Part shown: positions 24,165 to 35,584 of the stretch, piece after piece
Position numbering within the stretch: the first letter of the stretch is position 1
How the letters are laid out: each line of letters starts with the position of its first letter
Origin: Strigops habroptila
Taxonomy: Eukaryota > Chordata > Aves > Psittaciformes > Psittacidae
Length of the DNA stretch: 64,000 nucleotides
NCBI RefSeq assembly: GCF_004027225.2
Contig: NC_044278.2
Coordinates: 62,001-126,000 of the forward strand
Direction of reading: 5' to 3'
Translations under genes and position numbers: made by a program
The notes under the pieces: model-generated
What the model was told of the DNA's origin: nothing
Database searches by the model: none
The model's input: the letters and a program-made list of their open reading frames with translations, nothing else

Positions 24165-25407
24165 AATTCTGCAACAGGCTAGTGGCCTGCAGGATCTGTA
24201 ACAGAAAAATCACACTTAAAATCTGTGCATAATATGCCAGCAAAGACAATTGCATCTCTGTAAGGATCTGAGTGAGTGGCAGGGGTTTTGGTGGTTTAAA
24301 AGCCAACAGAAATACTTCAGAAATGCCTCATAAATTGGTTCTTTGTTAAGTTAGGTAAATTGGAACAATAATTATAACTTTTATTTTCCACTAAAGCTCA
24401 AGCAATGCTGAGGAACAGAGCACTATACTCATCTGTGCTCTGAAATGCAACAAAGTTTTTTCTCTTCATACACAGCAAACAAAAAGACTTTTTTTGGCAA
24501 TCTATGAGGCGTACAAACATTATTACTTCATATCCTTGAAAGGAGGCAGCTAGCATACAGGTACATGACTTGCCCTGCACCAAAGGAAGAAAGTCGACTT
24601 ACATAACCTAACACCAAAACCAAATAACCCTCAATCTCCTATAAATGTGTTTTTGCATATCTGGAAGTTTAAGCAGGGCATCTAACAATAGTCTGAAATA
24701 AAATGAGGAGGGGAGGTTTATTTCAACTTTTCTTACTGAGTTTTCTAATTGTCCTTACATTCTTATGTATGTGAATCTAGTCCTAGCAATATTGCTGAGG
24801 TTTCAAAACTTCCCTTTGAGAATAAAGAGGAGTGGAAAACCAGATTTTGTTGTTGTTTGTAATAAACATTATGTGCCAGAAGCTCCATCACTATTTTTGG
24901 AGTGATTTAGTTTTCCTAATACATTTCCAATTGGGTCACCACATACCCAGTAAATAATTGCCTTCATTGAGTGCTTCCTAGCGGAAAGTGTCAGAAATAA
25001 CACTGCTTCCTCTCTTACTCTTGATGCATCTTCATTTTCTCATTTCTCCTTCCACTACTGTAAGGGCGTAATATTTGCCCAAACCACCCTTTTATTAGGT
25101 GTGACCATGTCTTTTCAATGATGATTTTCCCCACCTGTCCATCTGTTCCCTGCAATGTGTTTTCCCAGCACAACATGACCTCCACGGCTGGGGAAGCCCT
25201 GAGGTTCTCTCTCTTGCAGCGCAGCAGCCATTTGCATTTGCTCCAGCACTGTGCTCTGCTACTCAACCTGCGGAGGCCATACTGGTGTCAGTCATGCTCT
25301 GAAGAAGGCATGGGAGGGGTATTCCTTTAAAAGGAGCCAAAGGCTTGCTTTGTTCTTTGCTGCTCAAAGTTTTTTGCCTCTGAAGCAGTAGAGGAAGTGT
25401 TTGAGGT

Positions 25408-25443
25408 TTGGGTTGTTTTGTTGGTTTTTTGGGTTTTTTTTTT
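25408..25443. repeat. T/G-rich simple repeat
   Basis: Short tract GGGTTGTTTTGTTGGTTTTT followed by TGGG and a T run, of the same kind as at 17601-17696. Confidence 0.75.
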
Positions 25444-26305
25444 CATTTTAAAGAAAAATGTATCTAAATATTCATTTAGTCACTGTGTAGTTTTACGGTC
25501 AGACTACTGGCTGATACAAAAAGCAGAACTGACATTTGATTTCTTAAGGAATTTTGCTACTAAAGAGCTGAAAAGGTGAGCAAAAGCTTTCAATTCAGTT
25601 GGCAGAGCACTCATTGTTTTCAGGGAATGGGAAGCGAGAAATAAATCTTATTTATGAATGCTACTGGTCAAAAGAGATAAAACTAAACCTTTGTTATTAG
25701 TAAATTCTCAAGGAAATCTTACATACTGACTCATTTGAAGTTATGAACAAAGTGTTCAAAAGCAACAAAAGACAGGTAGATGCTGTGATATCCCCCTGGA
25801 AATAAGATTCCCTCAAGCATCAAAATGCTTTTAATGCTCATCAGTGGGGGGTTGATGTGGAAAGTGCTTTTTCATGGCAGAGGGAAAAAAATCCACAATC
25901 TCAACTTCACATTTAACAGCCTTGCTTTTGGTATGAAAGGCATTTGACAAGTGAACCCATTACGATAATCAGGAGTGCTACTGTAACAACTGCTGTCAGG
26001 GGAAGAGCTTCTGTTCTGTCTGTCTCCTCTTTTCCTACATCTTTACTTAACAGCTAAATTCAGCTGAATGTGCTCAAGCTGTAACTAAATAATTCTTTAA
26101 TACTTTGGGTGCTGGCTTTCAACTTCTACACTTTTCTGTCCTTTCTGAAATATAAGAAAAGGTAATTATTTTCAATTCTGATTTTGCATGTGGCTACATG
26201 AATAAAAAAGCCATTACTGCTAAACGTAAGTTTACTGCTTTAAATGCCAGGATACAGTAGGGTGGAAAATGACAGCCCATAGTTCAAGTTCTCATGGTAA
26301 CGAAA

Positions 26306-26624
26306 TAAGGGGGCCTACAAGGTTGCCGGAGAGGGACTCTTCATCAGGGATGCAATAGGACAAGGGGTAGTGGGTTTAAACTTAAAGAGCAGAAGTTCAG
26401 GTTAGATATAAGGAAGAAGTTCTTTACTGTCAGGGTGGTGGGACACTGGAACAGGTTGCCCAGAGAAGTGGTGAATGCCCCATCCCTGGCAGTGTTCAAG
26501 GCCAGGTTGGACAGAGCCTTGGGTGACACGGTCTATTGTGAGGTGTCCCTGCCCATGGCAGGGGGGTTGGAAATAGATGATCTTAAGGTCTTTTCCAACC
26601 CTAACTATTCTACAATTCTATAAT
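26306..26624 (+). mobile_element. CR1 LINE 3'-end fragment (~320 bp)
   Basis: Begins AAGGGGGCCTACAAGG and follows the CR1 3' region through GGAAGAAGTTCTTTACTGTC, CACTGGAACAGGTTGCCCAG, GCCCATGGCAGGGGGGTTGG and GATGATCTTAAGGTC to CTATTCTACAATTCTATAAT. The reading frame on the plus strand that covers it is non-coding 3' sequence. 5'-truncated and inactive. Confidence 0.92.
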
Positions 26625-27610
26625 GTGTTGCATGTGTATTTTTTAGGCTTATACAAGACAAGCAGTATGCTAATACAACTATTTTGGCAAGAAAAAAAGA
26701 TGCTCTTACCAAAACAGTTGGGCTGCTCTAATAAGTATATAGAGATTCACTCACGTATGTCAACTCTGTCCATTTACAGATTATTGGGTTATTCAACATG
26801 TGGTTTTTGGTTAAGCACTTATTCTAAAATTGGTAGTTGTGAGAGTAATTAAGATCATTATCTTACTACTGAACATTTTCAAAACAATGTAATCAAGACC
26901 AAAATTTGATTTCTTTATTTCCTGCAGTTTTATTTGTGGTTTTGCTTTCCATTTGGAAGTGGAGCCAAGGTCACAGAATATTTCAATAACCTCCAGTTGA
27001 TGGCTGCTAAATGTCATTCCCTTGAATACAATTACAACCTTAAAAAATAAAAGTGCATTGTCCATTTACTCCAAATGCATCCTTGATGTATGCTTCTGTA
27101 CCTTTGTGATAGATTTTTTTCCCCCTCCCCTCCTCTATAACTCAATTGGATGTTGTAATAATCAATGGTGATATAAAATCAATTAGAAATTGGTCTGGCA
27201 TTATGAAACTGAGATTCCCGGTCAGATTCTAAGTACAAAATAATCAAAGTGCTTAACCTTCTACACTATAGAGGGTTCAAATGCATGATTATATTTGTAA
27301 TTAGACAGTACTGTTATTGGTAGTATAACAGCTTTTGACACACCTCAGATCAAATTATCAATCAAAGTCTTAACTGTTAAGCTGAGTAACTGGAAAAAGG
27401 TAAGTGACCTCTTAGTCCATCCTGATAATCCAATACTTTATTTTGTACTGATGTGACTGATACCACAATGATGATTTTTCTTTTATTTGTCCCATCAGTT
27501 TTCTGTCAGACATGTCAGATGCTCTTGAAAATGGGCACTGCCTTTGGGCAAGTAGAGTAAATCTGGCTTTTAAGTTGATGGTAACTAGGGGGAAAGAAAG
27601 GGGTTAATAC
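26625..27610. other. Intergenic DNA between two CR1 tails
   Basis: AT-rich, about 1 kb, nothing recognised. Confidence 0.5.
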
Positions 27611-27734
27611 ATGGACAGAGTCTTAGGTGACATGGTCTAGGGTGAGGTGTCCAGGCCCATGGCAGTGGGGTTGGAAATAGATGATCTTAAGGTCCTTTCC
27701 AACCCTAACTATTCTTTGATTCTATGATTCTATG
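27611..27734 (+). mobile_element. CR1 LINE 3'-end fragment (~125 bp)
   Basis: ATGGACAGAGTCTTAGGTGA, GCCCATGGCAGTGGGGTTGG and GATGATCTTAAGGTCC, ending CTATTCTTTGATTCTATGAT. It resembles the tail at 26306-26624 closely (GGAAATAGATGATCTTAAGG in both), so the two probably belong to one CR1 subfamily. Confidence 0.92.
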
Positions 27735-28108
27735 TGCTTCTAAAACAAAAATGTGAATCATGGCAGTGATGGTAGTGATTTTGATATATTTCTCTATAGG
27801 TTTAATTAGAGATGGCCTAGTCTCCATCCTCCTTTTGTTGTGTTGACACGTCCCTATTTCATGCCTACTAAAAATTGTTTAATAAAACTCTGATCCTACT
27901 GAAATCACTGCCAAAATACCAATTCATTTCAATGTGCCGAATGTTCATACATGAAATTCAGGCTTTATGATATTTATACAGATAGACATGCATTAGTTAT
28001 TGAGAGGAAAGACAGTTGCTTTAACTTATCTTCCTATTTTGACTACAGGAGGCGATTTCCTGCTCTTTTCGCTACTTATCAGTAACACTAATATCTTAAA
28101 AAAATCCA

Positions 28109-28200
28109 CCCCCTCCAAAAAAAAAAAAAGGAAAAAAAAAAACCCCAACAACAACCAAAAAACCACCCAAACAACCCAACCCAAGCCAAAACAACCAACC
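28109..28200. repeat. A/C-rich simple repeat
   Basis: A runs separated by C or CC (AAAAACCCCAACAACAACC, then CCAAAAAACCACCCAAACAA). It is the complementary type of the T/G tracts elsewhere in the window. Confidence 0.85.
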
Positions 28201-28864
28201 TGCCCAAAAATGATAACCTGTCTAGAAAGATATACTTTACATCAGAACTAGGATGACTCTTAAAAGAATGTTCTTGAATAGGCTATATGTGTTTTAAAAA
28301 GACCACATAGCACACAATTGATACATAAAGGTGAGCATTTCCTCTTTGCTCTGACCAGTCAGCTGTTGATACCTATCACATTCAGACCTTTATCCTCTGA
28401 CACCAATAAATGTTACTGATCCTGAGTGGCTGGGCCACAATGATAGCAACTATCTAAATTTTATTTCCCTCTCCCTCTGTTTCGTGTATTTCCGGTTCTA
28501 TTTTGCTTCAGCACAATAAAAACCCCCAAAACAAAAAAAAGAGATGCAAGCCATCTACGTAACACCTTAACACTGTTTAGATGACACAATTAGAAACATA
28601 AACTTCCTGTAGAGTTGATGGAGAGTTTTTCCGAGGCAGTAATTCAGATGACGCTGGTTAGAAGGCATGAATAACCAGATTCCTTTACTGAAACACCTAG
28701 AGAAAGAAATTCATTGTGCCCTACAGTAATTAATAATTTTGAGCCTGGATTACTACTGGGAACATGCTATAAAGTTGGTATTGTTTGGAGCATATTTTTA
28801 GGAGGGAAGCTGGTATGCTTGTATGAGTGGACAAATAGCTGCATTACTTTGGTATGGTATCATT

Positions 28865-28885
28865 CCCCCCCCCCCCCCCTTTTTT
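28865..28885. repeat. C15 T6 homopolymer run
   Basis: Fifteen C followed directly by six T, and then TTGTTTTGTTTTG-type sequence. Confidence 0.9.
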
Positions 28886-30334
28886 CTTGTTTTGTTTTGT
28901 TTGCATTCAAATCTTTTGCATCTGCTTATATCATCCCAAAACATTTATTTATTCTTGGCTTTCCCACCAATCTGCTTAACCATTTATTAAGTGTCTATCA
29001 CAGCAGTGTCTTTCTTACCCTGTACACATATTAGGAATCATTCGCTTTGTCACTAGAGGATAAGCATCAGCATGGAAAAGCTCTGTAATGCACACAAGGT
29101 GCAGTCTATTGACATTACATCATATGCCTTGTTACATTACCAAAAAGATTAAGTTATCTGAGTATCAACACCGCATGTACACATCACATCATTTTTAAAT
29201 CCAAGCACTCAGAAGCAAAGAAATTAATAATTAAGAACACATAAAACTTAGGCTGCCCACACAGTAAGTACATTATTCTTATCAAGGCTTTTACCTTCCT
29301 AGACTATAAGCTTTTCCATGAAGGAAGACTTTTTGCTGTTGCTGTTCCATACTTGCCTACTGGCTAACACAAAAGGACCCTGTCTGCTCTATAGCAAATG
29401 CGGAGGAAACCGCTTGACTTAAAAATAGTATCCAGTTTATGTAGTAATTTTAATTCAGATATGAGCTGATAATTATTGATTCCTCAACAGTTTCTAAGTA
29501 TAACTGCTTGGCTGTTGTTTAACTTTGATTTTTGACTACCTGAGCAAAATTTTTCTCTTATGGAAACTGCGCTGAAAACATAGTTGCCAAGAACTCATGC
29601 CATATTAGAGCAATCTTTCCTGCTCTGCTAATGTTAACCAAAAGGATGCTTTTGGTCATCCTGTAAAATGAGCATACCAAACTGGTCACTAAACGAGCCT
29701 CCTGACTGACTGGGAATTAGTGGTTAGCACAGGGAAGGACAGAAACTCTTCTATGCCACAGCAGAGTAAGCCAAACATTGCTTCGTGCAGTTGGTCCCAT
29801 TCAGATCATGACTTCTGCCACTAGCATTTTAGCTTTCTTCTTCCATGCTTCATGTCTCAGACCATCTGTATAGCAAGGTGACTTACGAGTCTGAAGCCAC
29901 AGCAGCCTGGATTTTGACACAATCATATCCATAGTCATGTACCAGTACTGGATATGCTCCAAGATGCTTTCACTAAAGAGGCCTGTGCCTTCACTGTACA
30001 ATCTGTGATGAGCCTAATTGGCACACCTGCTTTCAGGCTGTTGTTGGGAAAACTTGCATGACGTGATTTTAAACTTGTTACTACTCTGAAACCCTTTTTC
30101 TAAGCTTATGTTACTGTCTACCTTTCAAATCCTGAGATTTACAAATTTTTTTCCTCTGGTTTTACTCCATTTTTCAAAATCTTGTAAATGCCTGGCATTA
30201 TGGTTTTGTTATATGTGTATAAGTGTGTGTATGTATGTCTATATATAATTTCTTGGCTAACAAAAAGAATCTCAGTAGAAAAAAACTTTTTAGAACAAAC
30301 TTTAAACAGTAAAAATCTTGGGAAGACTGAGGAA

Positions 30335-30400
30335 TTGCATATATAATAAAAATAATAAAAATGCATATATATATAATTGCATATATAATAAACATAACCT
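30335..30400. repeat. AT-rich, TATA-type low-complexity patch
   Basis: ATAAAAATAATAAAAATGCA followed by TATATATATAATTGCATATA and TAATAAAC. GCATATAT occurs twice, with another GCATATATAAT just upstream. Confidence 0.75.
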
Positions 30401-31369
30401 AAATAAACCTGCTCAGCTGTTCAGTTATGATAATCCCTGTAAGATTAGGCAGAAAGAGGGGGAACTATCACAGTTTACTAGTTATTGAGAAGTTTGTGGT
30501 GGTGTTTTTTTCTTGGAATTACCATCCATTCATCCTTCCATACTCCATTTCCACATTTGTTCCCACAGCTGTAACTTATCTTCTCATGTCATACATGTGT
30601 TTAGAAAAGGCATGCACATAAATACATCATATAAGTGTTGATGAACTGAAAAGTCATGCAGTATTGCTTTTAAAACTCTTCTCTGTCTTGATCATTGATG
30701 AACTTTCCCCAAGCCTGCCTTTAATTTTTTCCAATCCCTAAACTATTTCCAACAACCAGCAAGAAGTGGGTTCCTTTTGTTTACTCTTTATACGAATTAT
30801 TAGTAATGAAAATTTCCTTTCTCACTGTAATATATCAACATTTTTTTCCAAATTAACTTAGCTCTTCTCCTGTAGCAACACTTATTCTACAATGCTGAAA
30901 CAAAGCTTGTTTGTTGTCCTGGAATGCTTATTTAATATTTCATCAACTCTGGACACAATAACAAGAATTATTTAATTTCTGGAAAATTTTGTTTGCTGAG
31001 ATGTACAAAACCTGAATTCTTTCCCTTCTGCTTGAGAGACCCTAAAGTGTGAATTCTTATTTCACTTGTTAACACTCATCTTTGGGTAGGTAAAAGGTCT
31101 ACTTCTATTTTCATGCTCTTTATGACTGTTCCTCACAAAATCATGCTGCTTTGTTTTGCGGTATTACATTGTCAAAGTGTACATCCACAATGACAACTTT
31201 CTGAATTTGGAGGACCTCAAATCATATTTCAGGGCTGGGGTGAGGTCTATAAAAGCTTCCAGAGGTGATGGCCAAGCTATTGCTTTTCATGCCACTGAGG
31301 CACCTCACACCTAAGCAGCAAGGAGAAGGGAAAGAAATGATCTGAGGAGGAAGACCACCCCACAGGTTA

Positions 31370-31530
31370 GTTACACTCAGATCTGGAGTCATGCAGGAAT
31401 CTGGCTCTACGTATGTAGCCTCAATTGTTTCTTAATCTCTCTGTCCCAATGTCCTCAGCTGCAGAAGGGCATTAATAATATTTCCCAGCCAGTGGCTGTG
31501 GATCACTGACCAGTCAGAATACATGCAATA
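31370..31530 (+). mobile_element. Possible MIR-like SINE remnant
   Basis: CTTAATCTCTCTGTCCCAAT then GTCCTCAGCTGCAGAAGGGC and ATTAATAATATTTCCCAG line up loosely with the MIR core (CTCTGTGCCTCAGTTTCCTC...GATAATAATA...TACC). The match is short and diverged. An alternative is chance resemblance in the sequence upstream of the CpG island. Confidence 0.4.
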
Positions 31531-31794
31531 AAACATAATTTATGTGTGTTGGTAAGACAGTAGTGATTCTTTAGGCAATCACGACCTGATGCCTGTTTTC
31601 AGCTGGTGATGGCTGGCAGAAGCCACTTACCCCATTCCTAGGAGGGATAGCTAACACGCAGCCTTCAAAGGGTGCTAACAATTTACTATCGGAATAGTTT
31701 GCCTATAAGGTGCACAGTCGGTTTTCCGTCACTGAGGAGTATTTCCGTCCGGAACGGTTGTTTTTGCCAAGTGTGTGTGTGGGGGGGTATATGT

Positions 31795-32480
31795 GACAGC
31801 CGGAGCCCCCCTTCGCTGCCCTCGGCAGCGGGACTCCTCGGTCCCCCTCCGTCCCCTCGCCGCGGCGGGTGCCGCTGTCCGTGGTACTGAAGCGCTCCTC
31901 CCCGCCGGGGCGCCGCAAGTTCCCGACTCCGCCCGGTAGTGCGTCCATTCGGGCACATTTCCCGGGAGCGCGGCCTGTAATTAAGCTAACTCCTCCCTTC
32001 AGCTGCGCTAATTGCACCGCCGGAGCCCGTCGGAAGGGGTGCCTTCCCCGCGCTCTCCACGCTCCCCCTTCCTCTTTTTTTTCGCTTTTATTCCCTCCTC
32101 CCCTCCTTAACAGCGCAAACAAGCTCCCTCCGCCTGGACCGTGCAAACTACCGACCGGGGGCTTTACATCCAGCGGGACCTACCCGCCGCCCTTCCCCGA
32201 CAAACTTGGGGCACGTCTCCCGGGACCGCGTTTCAGGGCTGCCGGTGCCCAGGTGAGAGCCGGGGGGGCTTTGCCCGGGCGGGGCGCGGCCCGGCCCGGG
32301 GGGCGGGCGGGCGAGCGCTGAGCGGGGCGGAGCGGAGCAGAGCAGAGCAGGGGCCTGGGGTGTCGGCGGAGCGGCCGCCTCCTTCCGGGCTGCCTCCGCG
32401 GGCGCGGCGGCGCCGGCTCCCGCAGCGCCCCTCCGGTGGCAGGGGTTCACCTGGTGGCACCTCCCGACGGGAGTAGGTAA
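31795..32480 (+). promoter_or_regulatory. CpG island, probable promoter of the downstream gene
   Basis: The base composition changes abruptly to GC-rich with dense CpG (CGCGGCGGGTGCCGC, CGGGGCGGAGCGGAGC, GGGCGGGCGGGCGAGCG), including GGGCGG boxes of the Sp1 type. It is the only such block in the window. There is no obvious TATA box, which is usual for CpG-island promoters. No ATG occurs on the plus strand from 31795 to the splice-donor candidate at 32252/32253, as expected if this is 5'UTR. The orientation is inferred from that donor and from the plus-strand coding exon at 45717. The open frames of 100-150 codons here are by-products of high GC. Confidence 0.75.
32000..32252 (+). other. Probable 5'UTR exon 1 (start approximate, end at splice donor)
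   Basis: The block ends GGTGCCCAG followed by GTGAGAGC at 32253, a good donor site, and contains no ATG. It would supply the untranslated leader joined to the coding exon at 45717. The transcription start is not visible and the left limit given is a guess. A second donor candidate, GAGTAG/GTAACT at about 32476, would give a longer exon. RNA evidence is required to decide. Confidence 0.45.
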
Positions 32481-32539
32481 CTTCCCCAAGTTTTGCCGCT
32501 GGAGGGGGGGAGTGGGATCTGCCTCGTGGATGGGGGGGT

Positions 32540-32579
32540 GTGCACAACGCATCCCGGTGCACAACGCATCCCGGTGCAC
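32540..32579. repeat. 17-bp tandem duplication at the edge of the CpG island
   Basis: GTGCACAACGCATCCCG occurs twice in succession and is followed by a third partial GTGCAC. The copies are identical and each contains two CpG. Confidence 0.9.
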
Positions 32580-33346
32580 GTGGTGCTTTTTCCAGTTAGG
32601 GTTGTGCTGGGCGTCCCTCGAAATGTAAGTGCCAAAGCTAAAGGAGGAATCGGTGAAGTACTGTCGTGAAGGGAGGGTGTAGGAGTTCTGCTCTTTTAAA
32701 CCTACGCTTTAATGCATAAAAATGCCGAAGTCTTTTTATTTCAAATGATGGATTGCAAAATACAAAGCAGTTTAGCGCATAAAGAGTGTTAGAGTGTAGT
32801 ATGTAAATTGGAAGTTGCAGGCCTCCTTTAATAATTTAGATCTAGCATAATATATTCGATTTTGTTGGTGTGAATAGTAAGAAAAAAATTAGGCAGTAAA
32901 AATAGTTGTAGTCAGCTTTGGGAGAAGTAATACAAATGCAAATGACTTTGATGGCACGTTGAACCAAGGAATGCCCAGTATTATAAACTTAAGCTCTCTG
33001 CAGTCAGCACAGCAGGAAGCCTTTCTTTTGCAGTTTTCATAACTTTGGATAAGACGAAATACGTCAATTGCCTACCTATATGTATAGATGAAGAATTTAT
33101 GGTCAAAAGGAACATTAATACTTAAGATGGGTCCTTACATAGGCCTTTAGTCTCTAATTTTATTGTTAAAAACTTGGGTCAAGAATAGCCAGGGTACCAG
33201 CTATAAATCAGGGAAAATAACTATCCTGCCAGCCAAAGATATGGCTTGTTATTTAAAGTCGTTGATACTGGGTCACTTATTTCAGATTTAACCTACCATG
33301 CATATACTTCATGAAATAAAATGGAAAATCCGATGCAAGTAGGAGG

Positions 33347-33382
33347 TGATCTACTTGTTGCTCCTGATCTACGTGTTGCTCA
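33347..33382. repeat. 18-bp imperfect tandem duplication
   Basis: GATCTACTTGTTGCTCCT is followed directly by GATCTACGTGTTGCTCAT, 16 of 18 identical. Confidence 0.85.
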
Positions 33383-35546
33383 TGCCCCTGACAGGCAGCT
33401 TCCGGTGTGCTGTTTCTCTGAGTAGTTGTGAATTCCAGAATGAATGGAAAAATATCTGTGCTATATCAGTATAGCTCTTGAAATCAATACAGAAAAGTGC
33501 TTATATTGAGGGCTCCTTTATTCCAAAATTCCTAAATTAAGCTGGTTGTAAACAGACATCAGAATAAATCCCACCAATCCTATAACCAATCATACAGAAA
33601 TGATGAGGAAAAGAAATAATTATGGATGAAAGACATCTCTCAGTATGTTTTAAAATTCAGTAGGAGGTATATTTTTGTGCAGGTTCAAGCACTAGGTGGT
33701 TGCTGTTACCTTCACTTGTCTCTCACTACTTCCTGTTTGTGCTAAAATAAAGTTACCCAACTGTGAGAGGTCATCAGGCTTTTTCACAAGTAGCAATTGA
33801 AATTGCTTAGCATGCCTACAGAACTGGAAGCTGAGTCATCTGTTTAAAGAATGTTTTGAACTGGTGTTTGTCAGTTGTCTGAATAGCAGAGAAACAGTTT
33901 ATCTAACATCAATTCCCTTGGAATATCTGGGGTTTTCTGTGGAATAACTGATCTTATTCCTGATTCCCCTAATGAACATGGGGAACTGCCATCAGATTAA
34001 ATCTTTATCCGTAGTTCAGCTCATTGAAAACATTTGGGAGTGCCTTTAGCTCAAGGGTTTTGCCTTTAAATGGTGAAGGTAGAGAACCTGTTACAGGGTC
34101 AGCAAGAAATTTATAAGGATCAACAAATGACTTCTTGTGAAGTCTCTAGTGATAAAATAGTAGTGTGAAGAGAAAGCAGTTTGCACCTTTGGGGTGGGGG
34201 GAACACTGGAGCCTGAATACCTGTTTATCATGGTAAACAATATCATGTATAACAGTATCGTGGTCACGTTATTTAGATACTCTGAGATACTGCTGATGTG
34301 TATTTAGCTTACTATGAGTGAGAGGAAACTCTTTGCAGAAAACATAACAGTAGTAGCCTTTATGAAAGAGAGAAACAAGTGATGTGGCTACAGTTTGAGC
34401 TGAGGCAGAAGCCACTCATAGTGGGCAACGCAGGAAAGCATAACTTGATGTCAGGGTTTAACCTTGGTGAAAGTGGAAAATTAATGGTAGTCTTTGCCCC
34501 CAAAAATCTTCACTCAAGGTGATGTCAAAATGAGATACTGCTTTTATTACACCGTACTGATGCTCAGGCATTGATTTTTTTTCTTTTATATGCTGGTTTG
34601 CTTGACAGTCAGCAGGATTTCTTCATCAGCTCTACCTGGCACCTCACAACTTCATGGGGTTTGCCTGTGAGTTGGGGCTGGGCCTCTGGATGGTTACATG
34701 CTCTTGGCTATGGGGAAACCAATATTAAATACAATGTTGATTTTTCATAGTATAATTTCTTCTCCTTTTCTTACGTGTTTTATACCATGATGTGGAAAGT
34801 AGCTTTGCTTTCTTCACTGGGACAGCTTCTAAAACCCACAGCCTCCAAGAATGCTAGTTTTATTTTTAAACAGAAGACAAATACCCTACAGCAACAAATC
34901 CAAATGAACAGCTGCAGAAGCACTTCCTTCCCTGTTCACCCCTTAAACAAGAAATTTCTGTCACAGAAATACCCTAGCTAAAGCCTAGAATCAGTGGTAA
35001 AAAATACTGGATGAATGATGGATGATGCGTTCTCAGGAAGCTTGGTCAGAGTAATGACCTCTTCAGCTCACAGACAGCAAGTGTCTGCCCTCAAAGTTAG
35101 ATGTTTCTAGCCCTGGGGATCAGGTCTTTTAAATCACTTGATACAACATTGCTATATATAGGAAAGTTAGTCAAAGCATTTCTTGAGGATTTCAAATTTA
35201 CTAGCTATCATGCTGCTTGTAGTAGAAGCCCAGACAGCTAAACTCTGGAGAGATCCTTCAAGATATGTAAGTGTCATTCCAATAAATATTAAAAACTGCT
35301 AGACTACTCTCAAAACACTTTTTGGTAAATTATGCACTCTCTGAAAATATAAAGGTATGATTACTGGTAACAGGTGGAACATTAACTGTCTCATTCCCCT
35401 GGTGTTTATGACTACTTGGGTTTTACCTACTCAGAGTAACAGGAAAAAACTTAACCAACTGTTGCTACCTTTGCTGGTACTCCCACTCAAAAAAATTACG
35501 TGAATTTTTAACCTTTCCCATTCTTCAGAATTATTCTGTCGTGGAT

Positions 35547-35548
<2 letters not shown>

Positions 35549-35583
<35 letters not shown>
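35549..35583. repeat. T(35) homopolymer
   Basis: Uninterrupted run of 35 T, the longest homopolymer in the window. No retrocopy is recognisable on the right side (minus-strand body would lie there), so a microsatellite is the simplest reading. Confidence 0.9.

Positions 35584-35584
<1 letters not shown>

Larger units (their letters stand above)
22654..26305. other. Intergenic DNA with homopolymer tracts
   Basis: No gene supported. T runs of 20 bp occur at 23689-23708 and 24145-24164, and a T/G-rich patch at 25408-25443. A GC-richer patch at 25120-25340 has no recognised identity. Confidence 0.45.
27735..31369. other. Intergenic DNA with simple repeats
   Basis: No gene supported. It holds an A/C-rich tract at 28109-28200, a C15T6 run at 28865-28885 and an AT dinucleotide-rich patch near 30335-30400. 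Confidence 0.45.

Noticed and set aside
31703..32579. Several open frames of 100-150 codons on both strands of the CpG island
   Set aside because: Proline-, arginine- and glycine-rich products follow from GC-rich DNA with few stop codons. The plus strand lacks any ATG in the presumed exon, and no domain is visible.
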